DNA from: Tanypteryx hageni
Lineage: Eukaryota > Arthropoda > Insecta > Odonata > Petaluridae
DNA: 64,000 nucleotides
Direction: 5' to 3'
NCBI GenBank assembly: GCA_028673005.1
Contig: CM054117.1
Span: forward strand, 30,104,561 to 30,168,560
Part shown: in pieces, positions 11,125 to 22,815 of the stretch
How the letters are laid out: each line of letters starts with the position of its first letter
Position numbering within the stretch: the stretch's first letter is position 1
Program-made: the position numbers and the translations under genes
The notes under the pieces: model-generated
What the model was told of the DNA's origin: nothing
What the model saw: the letters and a program-made list of their open reading frames with translations, nothing else
Databases searched by the model: none

Positions 11125-11517
11125 TTAACCTTTAATTACTCGCTTCGGGTCTCTTAGGTTATCTTCTTCAAATTTTATTGTATGCGGGCAGATGTTGACA
11201 ACACTTGGTGTACCTTTCTTACTCGAGTTACTGTTTATATTTCAATAGCAAGCTTGCCGCAAAACTGTACGCACTGCGCTGTAGTATAGTGAGCGTGACC
11301 CGAAGCTAGTAATTACGTAATTATTTTGTAAAAGGTGAGCATTTATGTTTTCAGTTGTTTTGGCACCAAGTTCATTAGTATTTATATTTATATAATGTAT
11401 AATAACAATTTTTATTGATTTAGAGGAGAATCGCTTTGTGCCTGTTTTTCTTTCAAATGTTTTTATACCAAAATTTTTATTATTGTTTTTGCTTATTTCC
11501 AAAAAGTATAACAACTA

Positions 11518-13560
11518 ATGGACGACGAGGCGACAAGGAGAGCTCTTGAAGTGTTTGAAAAATCAGAAGAGGAAGTAAAAGGAAATCAGGATGAAAATAT
11601 AGATCATGAGTCCTACTCCGAACATGACTCTAGTACTGAGCAAGAGGGCAGTGAAACCGACGGATAAGAAGATGAGGTATCAGAATCAAGTTATTTTTTG
11701 AGTAGAGATAAAATACAACCAAAATGGAAAGAGGTATCCCCACCAATCAACGCAAGAACAAGACATCACAATATAATACCGGGCGTATTTTCTTATGCAA
11801 AAAAATTCTTTTTCTCCCGCAGATCATTTTCTTTTGTTTTTCAACCACTGTATCTTAGATTTGATTGTAAGGAATACTAATATTTATATTGATCAAATAA
11901 GGGGAAACTTCAAAAGAGAAAGAGATGCTAAACATACAACAGTTGTAGAAATAGAAGCATTTTTAGGACTTATGTCTGGTATGCTCCGTTCTGAACATTT
12001 GAATTTGAAAGACATATGGGCAAACGATGGTACAGGAACTGAAATGTTCCTACAAACGATGCCTTATAATAGATTTCTATTTTTATTGAGATGCATACGG
12101 TTCGATGGCATTACAACGCGGGAAACACGAAAAACGCTGGACAATTTGGCTCCTATTAGAGAATTCACTGAATTGTTGGCAAAAAAAAACTTTCAAAAGG
12201 CATACTCTCCTGTAGAGTACATGACCATTGATGAAAAGCTCTTTGGATTTAGGGGATTGTGCTCGCTTCACCAGTATATGCCCAATAAGCATATAATATG
12301 GCATAAAAATGTATGACGTGTGACGTTAGAACATTTAAATGCAGTCATTTGAAATTTAAGCTGGTAAACAACATGAAGGCCTTTATAAATTAATAAAATC
12401 TGATGTGGCCACCACATGACTTTCTCCATATCTGTAATATTTCTAACAATTCCAAATAGGTTAATTAATAATAAATATTTTTAAAAACTGCGAGAAAATT
12501 GTTGACTTTACTAAGAACAGAAATAGACTCAAACCATAGCCTTCTGATATTGGATATAGCCACAAAGCTCCAACAATTAAGAAAAGAAAAAGGAGCGTTA
12601 CTAAACTAAGCGTCAATTGTTAACAATAGTCGTAGGTAGGTGGCGTGGTGGTGCCAGATAAGAATATAAGATATCTCTTAAACAAATGTTTCAAACAAAG
12701 GTTGTAAGAAATTAAATTTCCTACAACATTTATTCGAATACATTTTTACATTTATCAAATATTAATGCAAATATTTCAAAATAACGGATAAGTGACAAGA
12801 TTAAACACCTACTTTCGATTGACCGATTTTTACCAAAAACTAATCAGTTCCTGTGACTTTTATAAAAATGTTAAATATAAAATTTCGCGGTGACCTAATT
12901 AATAGTTTTTGAGTTAGAGCACCCACAAAAAGCTATCACATACACACACAGACATCATCGAGAAAATGGTCAAAACGTGTTCAGGGGACCTCAAAACGTC
13001 AATTTTCGTTGAAATCTCGAAGTCGACTTTTTTCATGAATACAATACTTTCCCCTATACTACGTATATGGAGAAAGTAAAAATGAGCCAACAGAAATAGT
13101 TCTTCGTTTGGTGGAACCAATTAAAGGGGCAAACAAAAATATCACTATTGATAACTGGTACACAAGTATATGTAGATCTTGCGACCACCGTTCTTGGTGA
13201 ATATCAATTGGCTCTTATAGAAGCTCTGAAAAAAAATCAAGACAGCGATCCCCATTGGATTTCTAAAAACAGGGAGGTAAACAGCAGCGTTTTTGGATTT
13301 ACCGAAAACATAACCATGACATCACACGTCCAAAACATCAATAAAGCAGTAGTGTTGTTGTCGGCTCTGCTTCACGATGACAAAATAGATGAAAGTACAG
13401 GCTTTCAGAAAAACCTCAAAATTGTAACATTTTAAAACCGTACCAAAGGAGGTATGGATGTATGCGATAAACTCTTAATCGCAAGAATAAAATTATACAA
13501 CGTACACTTTTCCCACTTGTTCTACACTGTTTATCATTATTTTGTTGATGTTTTATAGAA
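11518..13560 (+). pseudogene. piggyBac transposase pseudogene 1
   Basis: The ATG at 11518 opens an acidic N-terminus with a stop at 11665, after which the same frame continues. A frameshift near 11800 leads into 11795-12316, with AFLGLMSGMLRSEHLNLKD and YMTIDEKLFGFRG (first catalytic Asp). After the MITE, the frame resumes at about 13080 with EPTEIVLRLVEPIKG and TIDNWYTS (second Asp). A further frame carries VFGFTENITMTSHV, and a last one GGMDVCDKL (third Asp, near 13450). All three Asp motifs of the DDE_Tnp_1_7 domain survive, but on broken frames. The C-terminal cysteine-rich domain is absent. It cannot make a functional protein as it stands. Confidence 0.8.
12419..13077 (+). mobile_element. 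MITE with perfect 13-bp terminal inverted repeats
   Basis: Starts ACTTTCTCCATAT and ends ATATGGAGAAAGT. It lies between the two halves of the piggyBac transposase coding sequence, so its limits are set by the host gene too. Its body (about 12680-13077) is a paralogue of 41395-41770. Non-coding; transposon class not determined. Confidence 0.65.
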
Positions 13561-13609
13561 GTCCGTTAAATAAAATTTAGATACAGAATTCAAGTGTTTT
13601 TTTAAAGTT

Positions 13610-13669
13610 CTTACTGACCCCCCTGATTTTGCACCGCCAGGGGCCCCAAAGAGCCTTAATCCGCCACTG
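13610..13669 (-). mobile_element. Fragment of hAT-like MITE (CAGTGGCGGATTAAGG end)
   Basis: The minus strand from 13669 reads CAGTGGCGGATTAAGG, akin to the element at 3717. Only one end is recognisable. Confidence 0.45.
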
Positions 13670-14137
13670 TTCGGAAATGATCAACAGAAAAATTAATCTC
13701 TCAAATCTTGATTGAGAACGACCATCCGATGTGCCTTCAGAAAGACTTGTCTTTTGAAATAACTTTTCTCGGGATTCTTCACTGAACTCGGAACCGAATC
13801 GCTGGATTCGATTCGTTTTCAGAGGCAAAGGGGCACTCGTTACGGGAAGAAGGACCGCGAATACGCGACGTCCCAAATTTCAAAAGGGAATACTTAAGTG
13901 TCGCGGCAGAAAACAGTTGGCTAAAGCTATCAGAATGGTCGTCCAGAATAATTGGAGTGGCGCGCAACTCGGGTAGGGCTTGAATTATATAACTGTGGGC
14001 GAAGTAAAACCGCCCACGTCATGAACTTCTACAAAATCACCATTTTTTCTTTAATTAGATAAGATAAAAGTAAACGAAACTGTACAAGATGACATAAAAG
14101 TCCAAACTAGTTATAATGAAGCGGAAACAAAACAAAT
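13670..14137. other. No supported gene
   Basis: Short overlapping ORFs on the minus strand show no known domain. Nothing else seen. Confidence 0.4.
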
Positions 14138-14234
14138 CAAAGTAAAATTTTCAAAATAGGTTTAGAAATATTTATTGAGAGATTTAGAATAATCAATAAA
14201 CATTTCTAAACTTATTTTTTTTAATTTTACTTTG
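14138..14234. repeat. ~97-nt hairpin with ~40-bp arms
   Basis: The left arm 14138-14178 and right arm 14193-14234 pair nearly throughout (for example GGTTTAGAAATATTTATTGA against TCAATAAACATTTCTAAAC). The terminal loop is ~14 nt. Size and imperfect pairing fit a pre-microRNA-like or small MITE hairpin; the sequence alone does not decide. Confidence 0.5.
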
Positions 14235-14469
14235 AGCTTTTCCATGAGAATCAACACTCTTTCGACAACGGCGCTAGTAAACACTGCATAGGAACACTGG
14301 TATTCGAAATTATAATATCTAGTAATGACGTACATATAGTAAAACTCATTTTAACGAAAAAATATAAATTGGTCCAATAATAAATGCATTTTATAACATA
14401 AACTAAAGTTATAGTCAGAAAATTTTTGTTCAAAAAATAATTCAATCCGCCACAATCTAATTTTTGTCT

Positions 14470-15160
14470 CAACCGTATACCGCACGAAACAAAACAAAAG
14501 ACGTGCTACTTCCCTTTTCCACACCCTTTTACTCCCGAACCGAAGCAGAAAACGCATATCTCGCCCGTTGTTATCCTCGGATTCGCCTCGCTTGGTTTTT
14601 GTCGAGGGAGGTGATGGAGAAATAAAGAGAAGGGGAGTGGGAGCGTGCCTTTCCTCCTCCCTCCCCCTCCCACACGCACGCTCATGGTCAAATTACTCGT
14701 CGAGACACACGGGGGTGCGACCGAAGACGCGAACGGAACGCAACAAGCACGCGCGCCTCGCCACGCGGCATTTGTCATCGCTAAAGGGGGACCATTTTGA
14801 GTTCCATTTAAAGGCCACCGACTGTGAGACCCAACACACATATACACATCCTCCCTTCTGCTCTCTCCTTAACAATCGCTATAAATATCCCGCGGAGTTT
14901 AATGGCGTTTCGAGGGAGAAAGGCTGGAAGGGGAGAGTGGGAAGAGCGGGAGTTGGATGGAGTTGGATGTAGTTGGATGGAGTGAGAGGGAGATGAGGAA
15001 GGAGAGATTGGTGAGAATCCGTCTCCCGTGTCGCTGCCTCGCGCGTGTCTGGATTCCCTTTCGGAGAAAATTCGCATTTTTACCGTCAAATGCTTTCCTA
15101 ATTGTCCGCGCAGCGTGCCGGTCATCACCGGCGATTCTTTTGTTTACGAGCGTAGATAAG
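14470..15160. promoter_or_regulatory. GC/CpG-rich island with TATA-like box
   Basis: Markedly richer in GC and CpG than the surroundings. It contains TATAAATA at 14880-14887, followed by CCCGCGGAG. Overlapping ORFs on both strands reflect low stop frequency in GC-rich DNA rather than a recognisable protein. It could be a promoter and 5' exon of an unannotated gene; direction unclear. Confidence 0.3.
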
Positions 15161-16365
15161 AATATACTCAGCCGAAGCTTCCGATCTTATGCATGTTTTA
15201 TACTGAATCCCGAGAAATACAATTCCCGCAACGATTTAAAATTTACTCGCGTAAAAATTTGAGTTTATGCTAAACCAGCCGTGCTTTTTATGAAGAGCGA
15301 AATTACGAGGACGCGGGGTGATAAAATTATAATATACACGCAGAAATAGACTGCATGACGCTTCGTAAAAATTGCTGGTACAATTGAAAAATTTTCTTCT
15401 AACCTGATAGTGTTCCTTAAATTTCCTATTCGCACTAAAAGAAATAAAAAATGGAGGAATAATTTTTCATTTTTTATTTGACAAAACGAAATTACATTAC
15501 AAGAACAACTAATAGGGGAAGTGATACCAGATCGAGATCGATGCTTCTATTTCGATGAATAGGTCTAAGATTCCGCTTTGAAGGAAATCGTAGGATATGT
15601 TTCAAAGCTATATCTTGGGATGCTGGACGGCGTGGAAAATCTAGAGAGGCGTGGTGATAGATTAATTTCTTAGGGAGTTTTTCGTGGAGTAACCGAGAAA
15701 ATAAACGGGCGCGAAAGTATTAGCCAAGAATAGGCAATTATCGAAGCTTGGCAATATAAGTTGCGAGACCGTGTTGCCATGGAAACCGCATCACGAGAAA
15801 ATAAAACCTTTCCTCGCGTGCGAGTCGAAGTTTATTTCTCCAATCCTTTTATATCTCAATTTATAGGACGCGCTGCAACGAAACGAATAAATACAGCCTC
15901 CCTTGATGTGCAAGTGGTTTCGCGAAGTTTATTATCCTTCAATTCGAATATATAGTAGTAGATTCGGAACTCTAATCTCAAGTTGAGATAAGCATTCCTT
16001 ATACAAATTAAATTGATCGAATAAAAATAAGATAAAGTTTCTCTGAATTTTTGAAAATTCAAAATTACTGGTTTGATGACTCAAGAGTTCAGACATAATT
16101 TGGCATAAAAATGACTGAAGACGCACAAATAACACTTATAAAGAACATAAACTTTTTTAGAGGTTGTAACCACGCACACTAATCTCGTCAATATAATTTT
16201 CGCATAGAAATGAGATCACAGTTTGACAAATTTTAATCGAATTCTAGTTTAAATAGAAAACCACTGTCCGCAAGAGATTTTCTATGTATAAATAAGTATG
16301 TGACATAATCTAAAGCTGACTCATAACTGACTCCAAAAATAAATTATCGACCTCTCCATACTTAA
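15161..16365. other. No supported gene
   Basis: Return to AT-rich sequence. Small ORFs have no recognisable domain. Confidence 0.4.
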
Positions 16366-17290
16366 AGTGACCAGGTTTCAGATCAGACAAAGCGGGACAA
16401 AATCTGTTTGACCCTGGAATGTAGGCAATTTACGGCGACCGACTACAGTTCAGCTGCTAATTCCGATAAATGGAGACGTCTTACGGAGTTATACTCAAAT
16501 TCACAAAAAATGGTTGTGCGTAATCAGTCGTCTCCTCCTCTTATATTATAAATTACTTAGGGAAAATCCTTCTACAATAAGGGATCTAAAAATAAAAATA
16601 TTGTTAGCATTATGCATTTAAATTAACTAGTGAGCCATTCTTCCAGTGTTTTTAACACTTCTAATATAGTGTGATTGTACTTAAGCAATTTTTTTCTTAG
16701 AGGAGTGCACACAACCAAAGAAATTTCAAAAACAAAGTCTTTTCTAAATTTCTCCAACTTGCTCGTGAACTTCTAACTCCAAACATTAAATTATTATACC
16801 ATCCTTTAATATATATTTTAGACCCCTCTGACATAACCTATAATCTTCTTTAAGAAATTTTTAATTTAAAGGGGAGAGGGAGATTGATTACACAGCCAAA
16901 AAAAGAATAACCGATCTGCCATATATTAAACATCAGTATAATTAACATAGGTTTAGAACTTATAACGATATTTTACCCAATTCACAGCTACCTTTAATTT
17001 TCGTACTTTTCTTCTTTAGTAACTCAGGAGTGGATTTCAGAGTATGTATTGTCAAATTCCAAGCAGGTTTGCTTGAAATTTATTTTTGTCACTATTAAGA
17101 CCTTGAGGGTTCAGACTTGATTTTTCAAATGTCCACGACTTATTCATTTGTAAGAAAGCACGTTCTAAAGAAGAATTAGTTCCAGTGAGACATAACATAA
17201 ACTGAATTAATTCTGACATTTGTTTGTGGCTGATATTTCTATCTCTGAAATGAGTGAATAGTTCCATCAAGCGTCGGTCCCCTTACCCAT
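16366..17290 (-). mobile_element. hAT element fragment with GTGACCAGG end
   Basis: The 3' side begins at 16366 with AGTGACCAGG, followed by GCGGGACAA, the layout of a common arthropod MITE end. The upstream part holds a hAT transposase C-terminus. The other end is not seen. Confidence 0.55.
17052..17290 (-). pseudogene. hAT transposase C-terminal (dimerisation) fragment
   Basis: The 72-residue open frame contains MSELIQFMLCLTGTNSSLER, then AFLQMNKSWTFEKSSL. This matches the hAT C-terminal dimerisation region, where family members read roughly 'FMLCLPGTNAPVERVFSLMN..WT.EK..L'. Only the C-terminal end of a usually 600-700-residue protein is present, with no catalytic residues. The fragment lies within about 700 bp of a GTGACCAGG-type end, which suggests this hAT family mobilised the MITEs with that end. 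It is a dead remnant. Confidence 0.65.
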
Positions 17291-19494
17291 ACTCCTCCAA
17301 ATCGATAACAGAAGGCTGGATAGATAATATTCCTTTGCTTCACCAACAGAAACGCAACCTCAAAGATTGAAATCCTACTTTCGCCTTGATTGTGCTTTCT
17401 TTCCCATTTTCCAGCGACGGGTGAATTTTCAGAGCGACTCGGTACGCTTCAGGTCAGAAGTAGAGAATCCCAAGCGCGGCATCGATTCCAGCTCCGACGA
17501 ATCATAAACTCGAGCATTTCGGGATGAACGCTTCCGAGCGCCGTGCACCCAAGTCGTCGTTCGCCCAATTATTCCAGAAAAGCAAAATGTGACTTTTTCG
17601 TGCAAGAGCGATTCTCTCGAACCGCTTCACGCTGCAGTGAAATCTCTAATTTCCGTAGATTCGTTTATTATTAAGTCAAAACTATATATCAGGATAATAA
17701 AACCAATGCCGAATGAGCTCATAATTTCAACACAAATGCCGATTTTTGTAATTCATTGCTAACGAAAATTCGACAAATTTTGTTTTTCACACGTCACATG
17801 ATATCTATTTGCTCTTGCTCAGGTATTTTTATACATTTTCTTTCAACGTAAATGTCTCAAATATCACATGATTACCGTTACAAAATTTAACAGCTTTTAT
17901 AACTTTTTATGATAAAAAAAATCCCGGAGGATTGTTGTTAATGGTATACATCCATAAAAGAAACGACAGATTGATCGTGACGAGATATGTTTATCGGAAT
18001 TCTGAGCAAATGTTTACGTTAAAAATCAACAGTGATGATTACCCAGCAGTTTGGTTGGTGTAGCTGTCAACTATAGACTAGATTATTAAGCCTAGGAGCA
18101 GTAGATTTGCATGTCAGCGCTTTTCTCACACCGCTAACACATTGCGAAGAGAATCCACGCTAGATCCAACGGAAGCTAAGTAAAACTGCTCGTCCCTTAC
18201 ATTTCGTAAGAGAAGGCCGATTCCAGCTCTGGGTTTATCCCTGGTGATGAAGAGCGGCAACGCCGGCAGTTGGCTCCAATCTGGACATCCGACCATTAAA
18301 AAAAAGCCGTGTTGGAAAAATGGCGCCAGTGAAAACCCCCGAACTTTACCCGCCCTCTCTTTTATCAACGGTTAATTAAGGAAAGCTGGAAGCGAATGGG
18401 ATGAAAAAATTTACGATGGATTAACTGTCTACTTTTCTCTTTTTAAAATCGTCGAAAACCTTCGGAATAAGTTTCCTAACATTCTCGTATTCAAAATTCA
18501 GATGGCATGGAAGCATCCGTCTGTAATTTGTTTTGGAGCTGCAATATGGTCCGTTGTTAACACTGTGAGGTGAACGGTGGGGGCTTATGCAAAGTTTTAG
18601 TGATTGTAGATGTTCTGCTTCCAATTGTACAAACAAAAACACTCGCGGAACAAACGAAGGCGAAGAACTTCATGCGTGCCTGGATATCGAGGAATGGTTA
18701 CGAGTTATAAAGCTGTATTTTTACATGGAATATCTTGCTGCATGATAGAACAAAAATTTCAGTGCGCGGTTTTCTATTTTGGACCAAAATATACGCTTCT
18801 GTATAAGAATGAGAAAATGTATTCATTTATTCAAAATAAAGAAAATGATTTTCTCATCCGAAATTTCATCGAGATGCGCAATATCTAAGCAGAATAAAAC
18901 ACTTTAAATGGGAAATGTTCTAAGAATAAATATTTGGCCGCAAATATTATAAATCGTGAACATTTGTAGTTTGCCGGAGCTCTTTGGTGAATGCGCGGGG
19001 CCTGGTTTTATTCGGGACCGCCTTATTTCCTCTATTCTCGATATTTTTATCTGAGAATATTTTATTTTTCATAGCCTTCAATCCTTTGCAACCATCTTTT
19101 CTCCACCCCTAATTATGGCTGTTATCATGGAAGAAAACACTCCTGGGCGCTTATAAACAAACCGTTCCGAGAAAGATCTCAGTTACATCCAAAGATATGG
19201 AACAGACATTTTCTCTTATGCAATATATTCGCTACAAAGGGAGAGAAACGTTTGATTCTACCAAGGGTATATCGGTGCGAAACACCGGTTCCGAGTTTTC
19301 TCTGTCGACTGAGGTCGTTTCAGATGAAATATTCACATTTCATGCAAAGTTGCGCAAACGTTGGTAAAACCTAACTTCGGGGAACTGGGTCAAAGAAATT
19401 TTGACGGCTCGTTCATCTCTTTTTGTCGATTTCTGCAATGAACGGCTAACTCTATAAGAGGATTCAAGAACAAGCAATTTAAAAAATTTACTAG
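17291..19494. other. No supported gene
   Basis: Mixed composition, moderately GC-rich at 17390-17640. Short ORFs at 18126-18888 are not recognisable. No repeats stand out. Confidence 0.4.
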
Positions 19495-19700
19495 CCTCAG
19501 ATATCTCCAATAGCCACATCAAGGTTAAAGAATCATATGCATATTTCGGCTACAAAGCAGCCGTCTTCAGTGATAATTCACCGAAAATCGATTCTATTTT
19601 TTGTTGTTGGAGATATCTTAGGCAAGCACATTTTTTAAATCAAATTTAAATTGAATTTTTTTCAGCCATGATACGAGCTCGACAGTTCCCTCTTCAATCT
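19495..19700 (-). repeat. Penelope-like terminal repeat copy with hammerhead-like core
   Basis: Paralogue of 35303-35530, sharing ATCTCCAATAGCCACA, the GGCTACAAAGCAGCC block and the ACGAGCTCGA tail. Ends of the block (TCAGATATCTCCAA and TTGGAGATATCTTA) are inverted, as in foldback Penelope-like terminal repeats. The ribozyme-like part is listed separately. Confidence 0.5.
19532..19574 (-). ncRNA. Hammerhead ribozyme-like motif (copy 1)
   Basis: Minus-strand order: ATCA (stem I) - CTGAAGA - stem II GGCT/AGCC - GAAA - TATGCA (holding the palindrome TGCA) - TA - TGAT (stem I partner). The conserved CUGANGA and GAAA core boxes and a UH cleavage dinucleotide are all present. One unpaired C lies between CTGAAGA and stem II. 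The very short stem III implies activity mainly as a dimer, as known for Penelope-like elements. Confidence 0.5.
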
Positions 19701-20644
19701 CGAGGTGATTGTCACAAAAAACATTTTTCCCAATTCGCCTTGTTTTTAATGATCCGGTATGCTAAACAATATTATTATTATTTCCCACTACTATCATGAA
19801 GAATTAAACTGACAATGAGAAGCATTGTTTAATCATACATGAAAGCCTCGCTACAAAAAACAAAAAAACAGGAAGCTGAAGTCTTCTAAAAGGCTTTTAA
19901 CCTTTTATCGCTTTAGAACGACCGAAGCACACACAAAATGTTTGCACAATGGTATTAGTATAAGAGGCTTTCCTTTAGAAAACACTACCAATATCTGACT
20001 TAGGGCTGGAACATAGAGAATTAGAAGGAAGAGAAGAAAGGGTGCAACGACCCCTTACGTCGCCTGGATAAGCAATTCTTCAGCTCAGCAATTTATTTTT
20101 CGCACACTTAAATGAAGAAGGTAAATTCGCTTTTCTGCTGCACACGAACGTCGTCTTGCAACGGAGAACAGCTGCATCTAGAAGCGATGGCCTCGACGCT
20201 TAGACGCTTAAGGTCTATAACCTTCTACGCTTAAATAGACACTGGTCACGGTTTGGTGAAGTCACGGAAGATATTTACACCACATGCGCAGTAACAGTTG
20301 ATTGCCATGGTTATCACCTCACGATGCAACGACAAACTGATTGTGAAAAGCGTGTCACTTCTGTCATTTGAAGTTCATTTCCTGCATGTTTTTTCCTTGC
20401 CTCCAGTACTTATAAATTCATCTATTAATACAGCGTATTATTTCTTTGTTACTTCAAATGTTAGAGCAAATAATTATGAGGAACATAAAAACATTCTAAT
20501 TTAAAATGTGAGTTAACGTATTTAATTTCGTAATAAGGATACCTTCATAGCCGTAATTTATTATGTAGTTACTTAACTACATTAAGCTACTAAATAAATA
20601 TCTTGGTGTAAAAAGTAATCAATCAAAGATGAATTGCCTTATTT
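19701..20644. other. No supported gene
   Basis: AT-rich, with no repeat or coding signal that I can support. Confidence 0.4.
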
Positions 20645-20870
20645 AAAATTTATATTAACTGGAGTGATTTCCCGTCAAAAATGACGAGAATACATTAATA
20701 CAGTATTAAAATTAAGACACTCCCCATTTTCCTGCCTTCTCTCTCTCTCCCTACCATTCTCCCTTTTTATCTTCCTCCCTCCCATTCTCCCTCTTTCTTT
20801 CTACCTCCCATTCTCCTCCCTCTTCCCATTCTACCTCAATCTTTCCTTTTCACTCTCCCATCAAAAATGG
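20645..20870 (-). repeat. Purine-tract / CCCGTCA-hairpin repeat, copy 2
   Basis: The minus strand reads a long GA-rich tract, AATGGGGAGTGTCTTA, then a hairpin TCGTCA..TGACGGG. It matches 10497-10600 in order and spacing. The polypyrimidine run on the plus strand (20728-20860) is an expanded, irregular microsatellite. Confidence 0.45.
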
Positions 20871-20989
20871 ATCTATCTCTCTCAAAGGGATACATAGAGT
20901 GATCTTATTATTTAAGAACCATGAAAAATAACAATATCTCAAGGTATAAATCAAATGGAAACTTGAGATTTTTTTGATTAAATTTGCCG

Positions 20990-21352
20990 ATATCCAAAAA
21001 TGTTTATTTAAAATAATCTCGAATAAAATTGAGTGTCCGCCACCATGCTGGATGCATAAATGTGCTCTCCGTGGCATACATTCCCACATGGGCTGCGGCG
21101 TTTCTTAAAATGACATTTCTGATCCTTGCCATTAGTTCATCACGAAGACGGGGATTTGTTATGCGTACATTTTCAAATGTTTGTTTCTTAATGCTCCTTC
21201 AGATGAAATAATCAGGGGATGTCAGATCTTGGGCTCGAGGTGGCCATAATAGGTTGAAAACAATACGGTCCTTAAGAGAAAGGAAAGTTCCTTAATGCTG
21301 TACCGTATAATGTGGCTCATGGCTTCATCTTGTTGAATTTCATCCTCATGCT
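20990..21352 (-). pseudogene. Tc1/mariner-type transposase C-terminal pseudogene
   Basis: The minus-strand translation contains IQQDEAMSHIIRYS, corresponding to the conserved 'QQDGATAH' block with the second catalytic Asp. About 35 residues on comes WPPRAQDLTSPDYF, corresponding to 'WPPRSPDLTPPDFFLWG', where the third acidic residue of the triad lies. A C-terminal tail RLRDELMARIRNVI follows. A stop interrupts the last block and the N-terminal half is missing. It is a dead transposase of the IS630/Tc1/mariner superfamily. Confidence 0.65.
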
Positions 21353-21469
21353 ATTCTTTATTTTCATGATAACACTGTAGCGATTTCACAGATGTTACAT
21401 TTAAGGCAGAAGATAGAGGTGGATATAAGAGGGAGAGAATGATGGGAATTGGAGGTGAGGGGGAAGGGA

Positions 21470-21985
21470 GAAGAAGGTAGAGAGGAGGAGGCAGAGAGGA
21501 GGAGGCAGAGAGGAGGAGGAGGCAGAGAGGAGGGGGAGGCAGAGAGGAGGAGGAGGCAGAGAGGAGGAGGAGGCAGAGAGGAGGAGGAGGCAGAGAGGAG
21601 GGGGAGGCAGAGAGGAGGAGGAGGCAGAGAGGAGGAGGTAGAGAGGAGGAGGCAGAGAGGAGGAGGCAGAGAGGAGGAGGAGGCAGAGAGGAGGAGGAGG
21701 CAGAGAGGAGGAGGAGGCAGAGAGGAGGAGGAGGCAGAGAGGAGGAGGCAGAGAGGAGGAGGCAGAGAGGAGGAGGAGGCAGAGAGGAGGAGGAGGCAGA
21801 GAGGAGGAGGAGGCAGAGAGGAGGAGGAGGCAGAGAGGAGGGGGAGGCAGAGAGGAGGGGGAGGCAGAGAGGAGGGGGAGGCAGAGAGGAGGAGGAGGCA
21901 GAGAGGAGGAGGAGGCAGAGAGGAGGAGGAGGCAGAGAGGAGGAGGTAGAGAGGAGGAGGTAGAGAGGAGGAGGGCGAGGGGAGA
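21470..21985 (+). repeat. GA-rich minisatellite (AGAGAGGAGGAGG units)
   Basis: About 30 tandem units alternating between 14 and 17 bp, essentially AGAGAGG(AGG)nC. The plus strand is almost pure purine with many GG runs, so triplex or G-quadruplex folding is plausible. The long ORFs on both strands (Glu/Arg-rich and Leu/Pro/Ser-rich) are products of the repeat. Confidence 0.9.
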
Positions 21986-22284
21986 AGGTAATGATGGCAG
22001 ATCCCCATACTATTGATTAACTAAAGGCAAGAATGAGGAATTTAATTGCGAGTATTTTTTAAGAAATGCCACAGTCTGTCGGCAGACATTCTGCGGAGAG
22101 AACGTTTATGAATCCGTCATGGCGGTGGTCACTCTCAGCAATTTATTTGGGTTTTTTTAATAAATATTTTTGAATATCATCAAACTTTAATTATAAAAAT
22201 GTTCAAGTTTCTATCTGATTTATATTTTGAGATAATATTGTGATTTGTCATGGTTCTCGAATAAAAAAATCACCCTAGACTATA

Positions 22285-22716
22285 CCTATATATAATCTTA
22301 CACTTAAAAAAAAGACGAACAGATAATACACGCACAAAGTTAGCAAGGGTGCGTTTAATGTGGTGCGTAATAAACTGCTATTTAATGATACTTATGCACT
22401 TTAGTAATCGATCAAAGAACGAAAAATGCATGCACAAAGTAAGCATACGTATCGTTAAACTATTCCCCATGTAAAAGTATTGGAATCTCAAATGCTGTTA
22501 CAATGGGAGTTGTCATGGTAGCCTATATTTCTCATTGTAAAAATCCTGAACAAGTAAAGGTATAAAAATGCATTTTTACAACCAACTTTTATATGGCTAA
22601 TACTTTAATATGAATAAACTTTATAATATAATTATGATAACCTTTCAGCTTGCGTGGGCGTAAAAATTTGCAAAAGTGTCTACCTACCAGCTGTTGAGTG
22701 ATGTGCGGGTCTCTAT
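22285..22716. other. No supported gene
   Basis: AT-rich spacer between two MITE-type ends; nothing else visible. Confidence 0.4.
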
Positions 22717-22815
22717 ATTTAATAAAGATCTTATATTGTCCCGGTTGTGTCCCGGTTTTTCTTCCCCAGAACACGTTGTGTCCCGGTTTTACTTCCTCAG
22801 AATCTGATCACCCTA
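22717..22815 (-). mobile_element. MITE end with GGGTGATCAGA and tandem GTCCCGG units
   Basis: The minus strand from about 22815 reads GGGTGATCAGATTCTG, then two ~31-bp copies of a TTGTGTCCCGGTTTT-type segment. The layout (GTGACCAG, then GGGACA) matches the hAT-associated end at 16366. Confidence 0.5.

Larger units (their letters stand above)
11129..13560 (+). mobile_element. Decayed piggyBac element 1
   Basis: The left end follows TTAA (11125-11128) and starts CCTTTAATTACTCGC. It contains a piggyBac transposase remnant. No matching right end is visible; sequence past about 13560 passes into a hAT-like MITE tail. It is split by a MITE at 12419-13077. Confidence 0.6.
20889..22284. mobile_element. 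Inverted pair of mariner-type element ends around a GA minisatellite
   Basis: Bases 20889-21115 and 22065-22284 are inverted repeats of each other (roughly 215 bp, imperfect). Both carry the end of a Tc1/mariner-type transposase reading frame and terminate in AGAGTGATC/GGGTGAT-type sequence. The middle holds more transposase on the minus strand and the 21470-21985 minisatellite. This is either two elements head-to-head or a foldback derivative. Confidence 0.55.

Noticed and set aside
18610..18888. Possible THAP-like start (SCVPGY) in a 92-residue frame
   Set aside because: Only a few residues resemble a THAP zinc finger. The later Cys and His residues are missing.
21364..22008. Long open frames on both strands (166-214 residues)
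   Set aside because: They are translations of the GA-rich minisatellite, so both strands stay open. Leu/Pro/Ser and Glu/Arg repeats mirror the DNA unit; no start context or domain.
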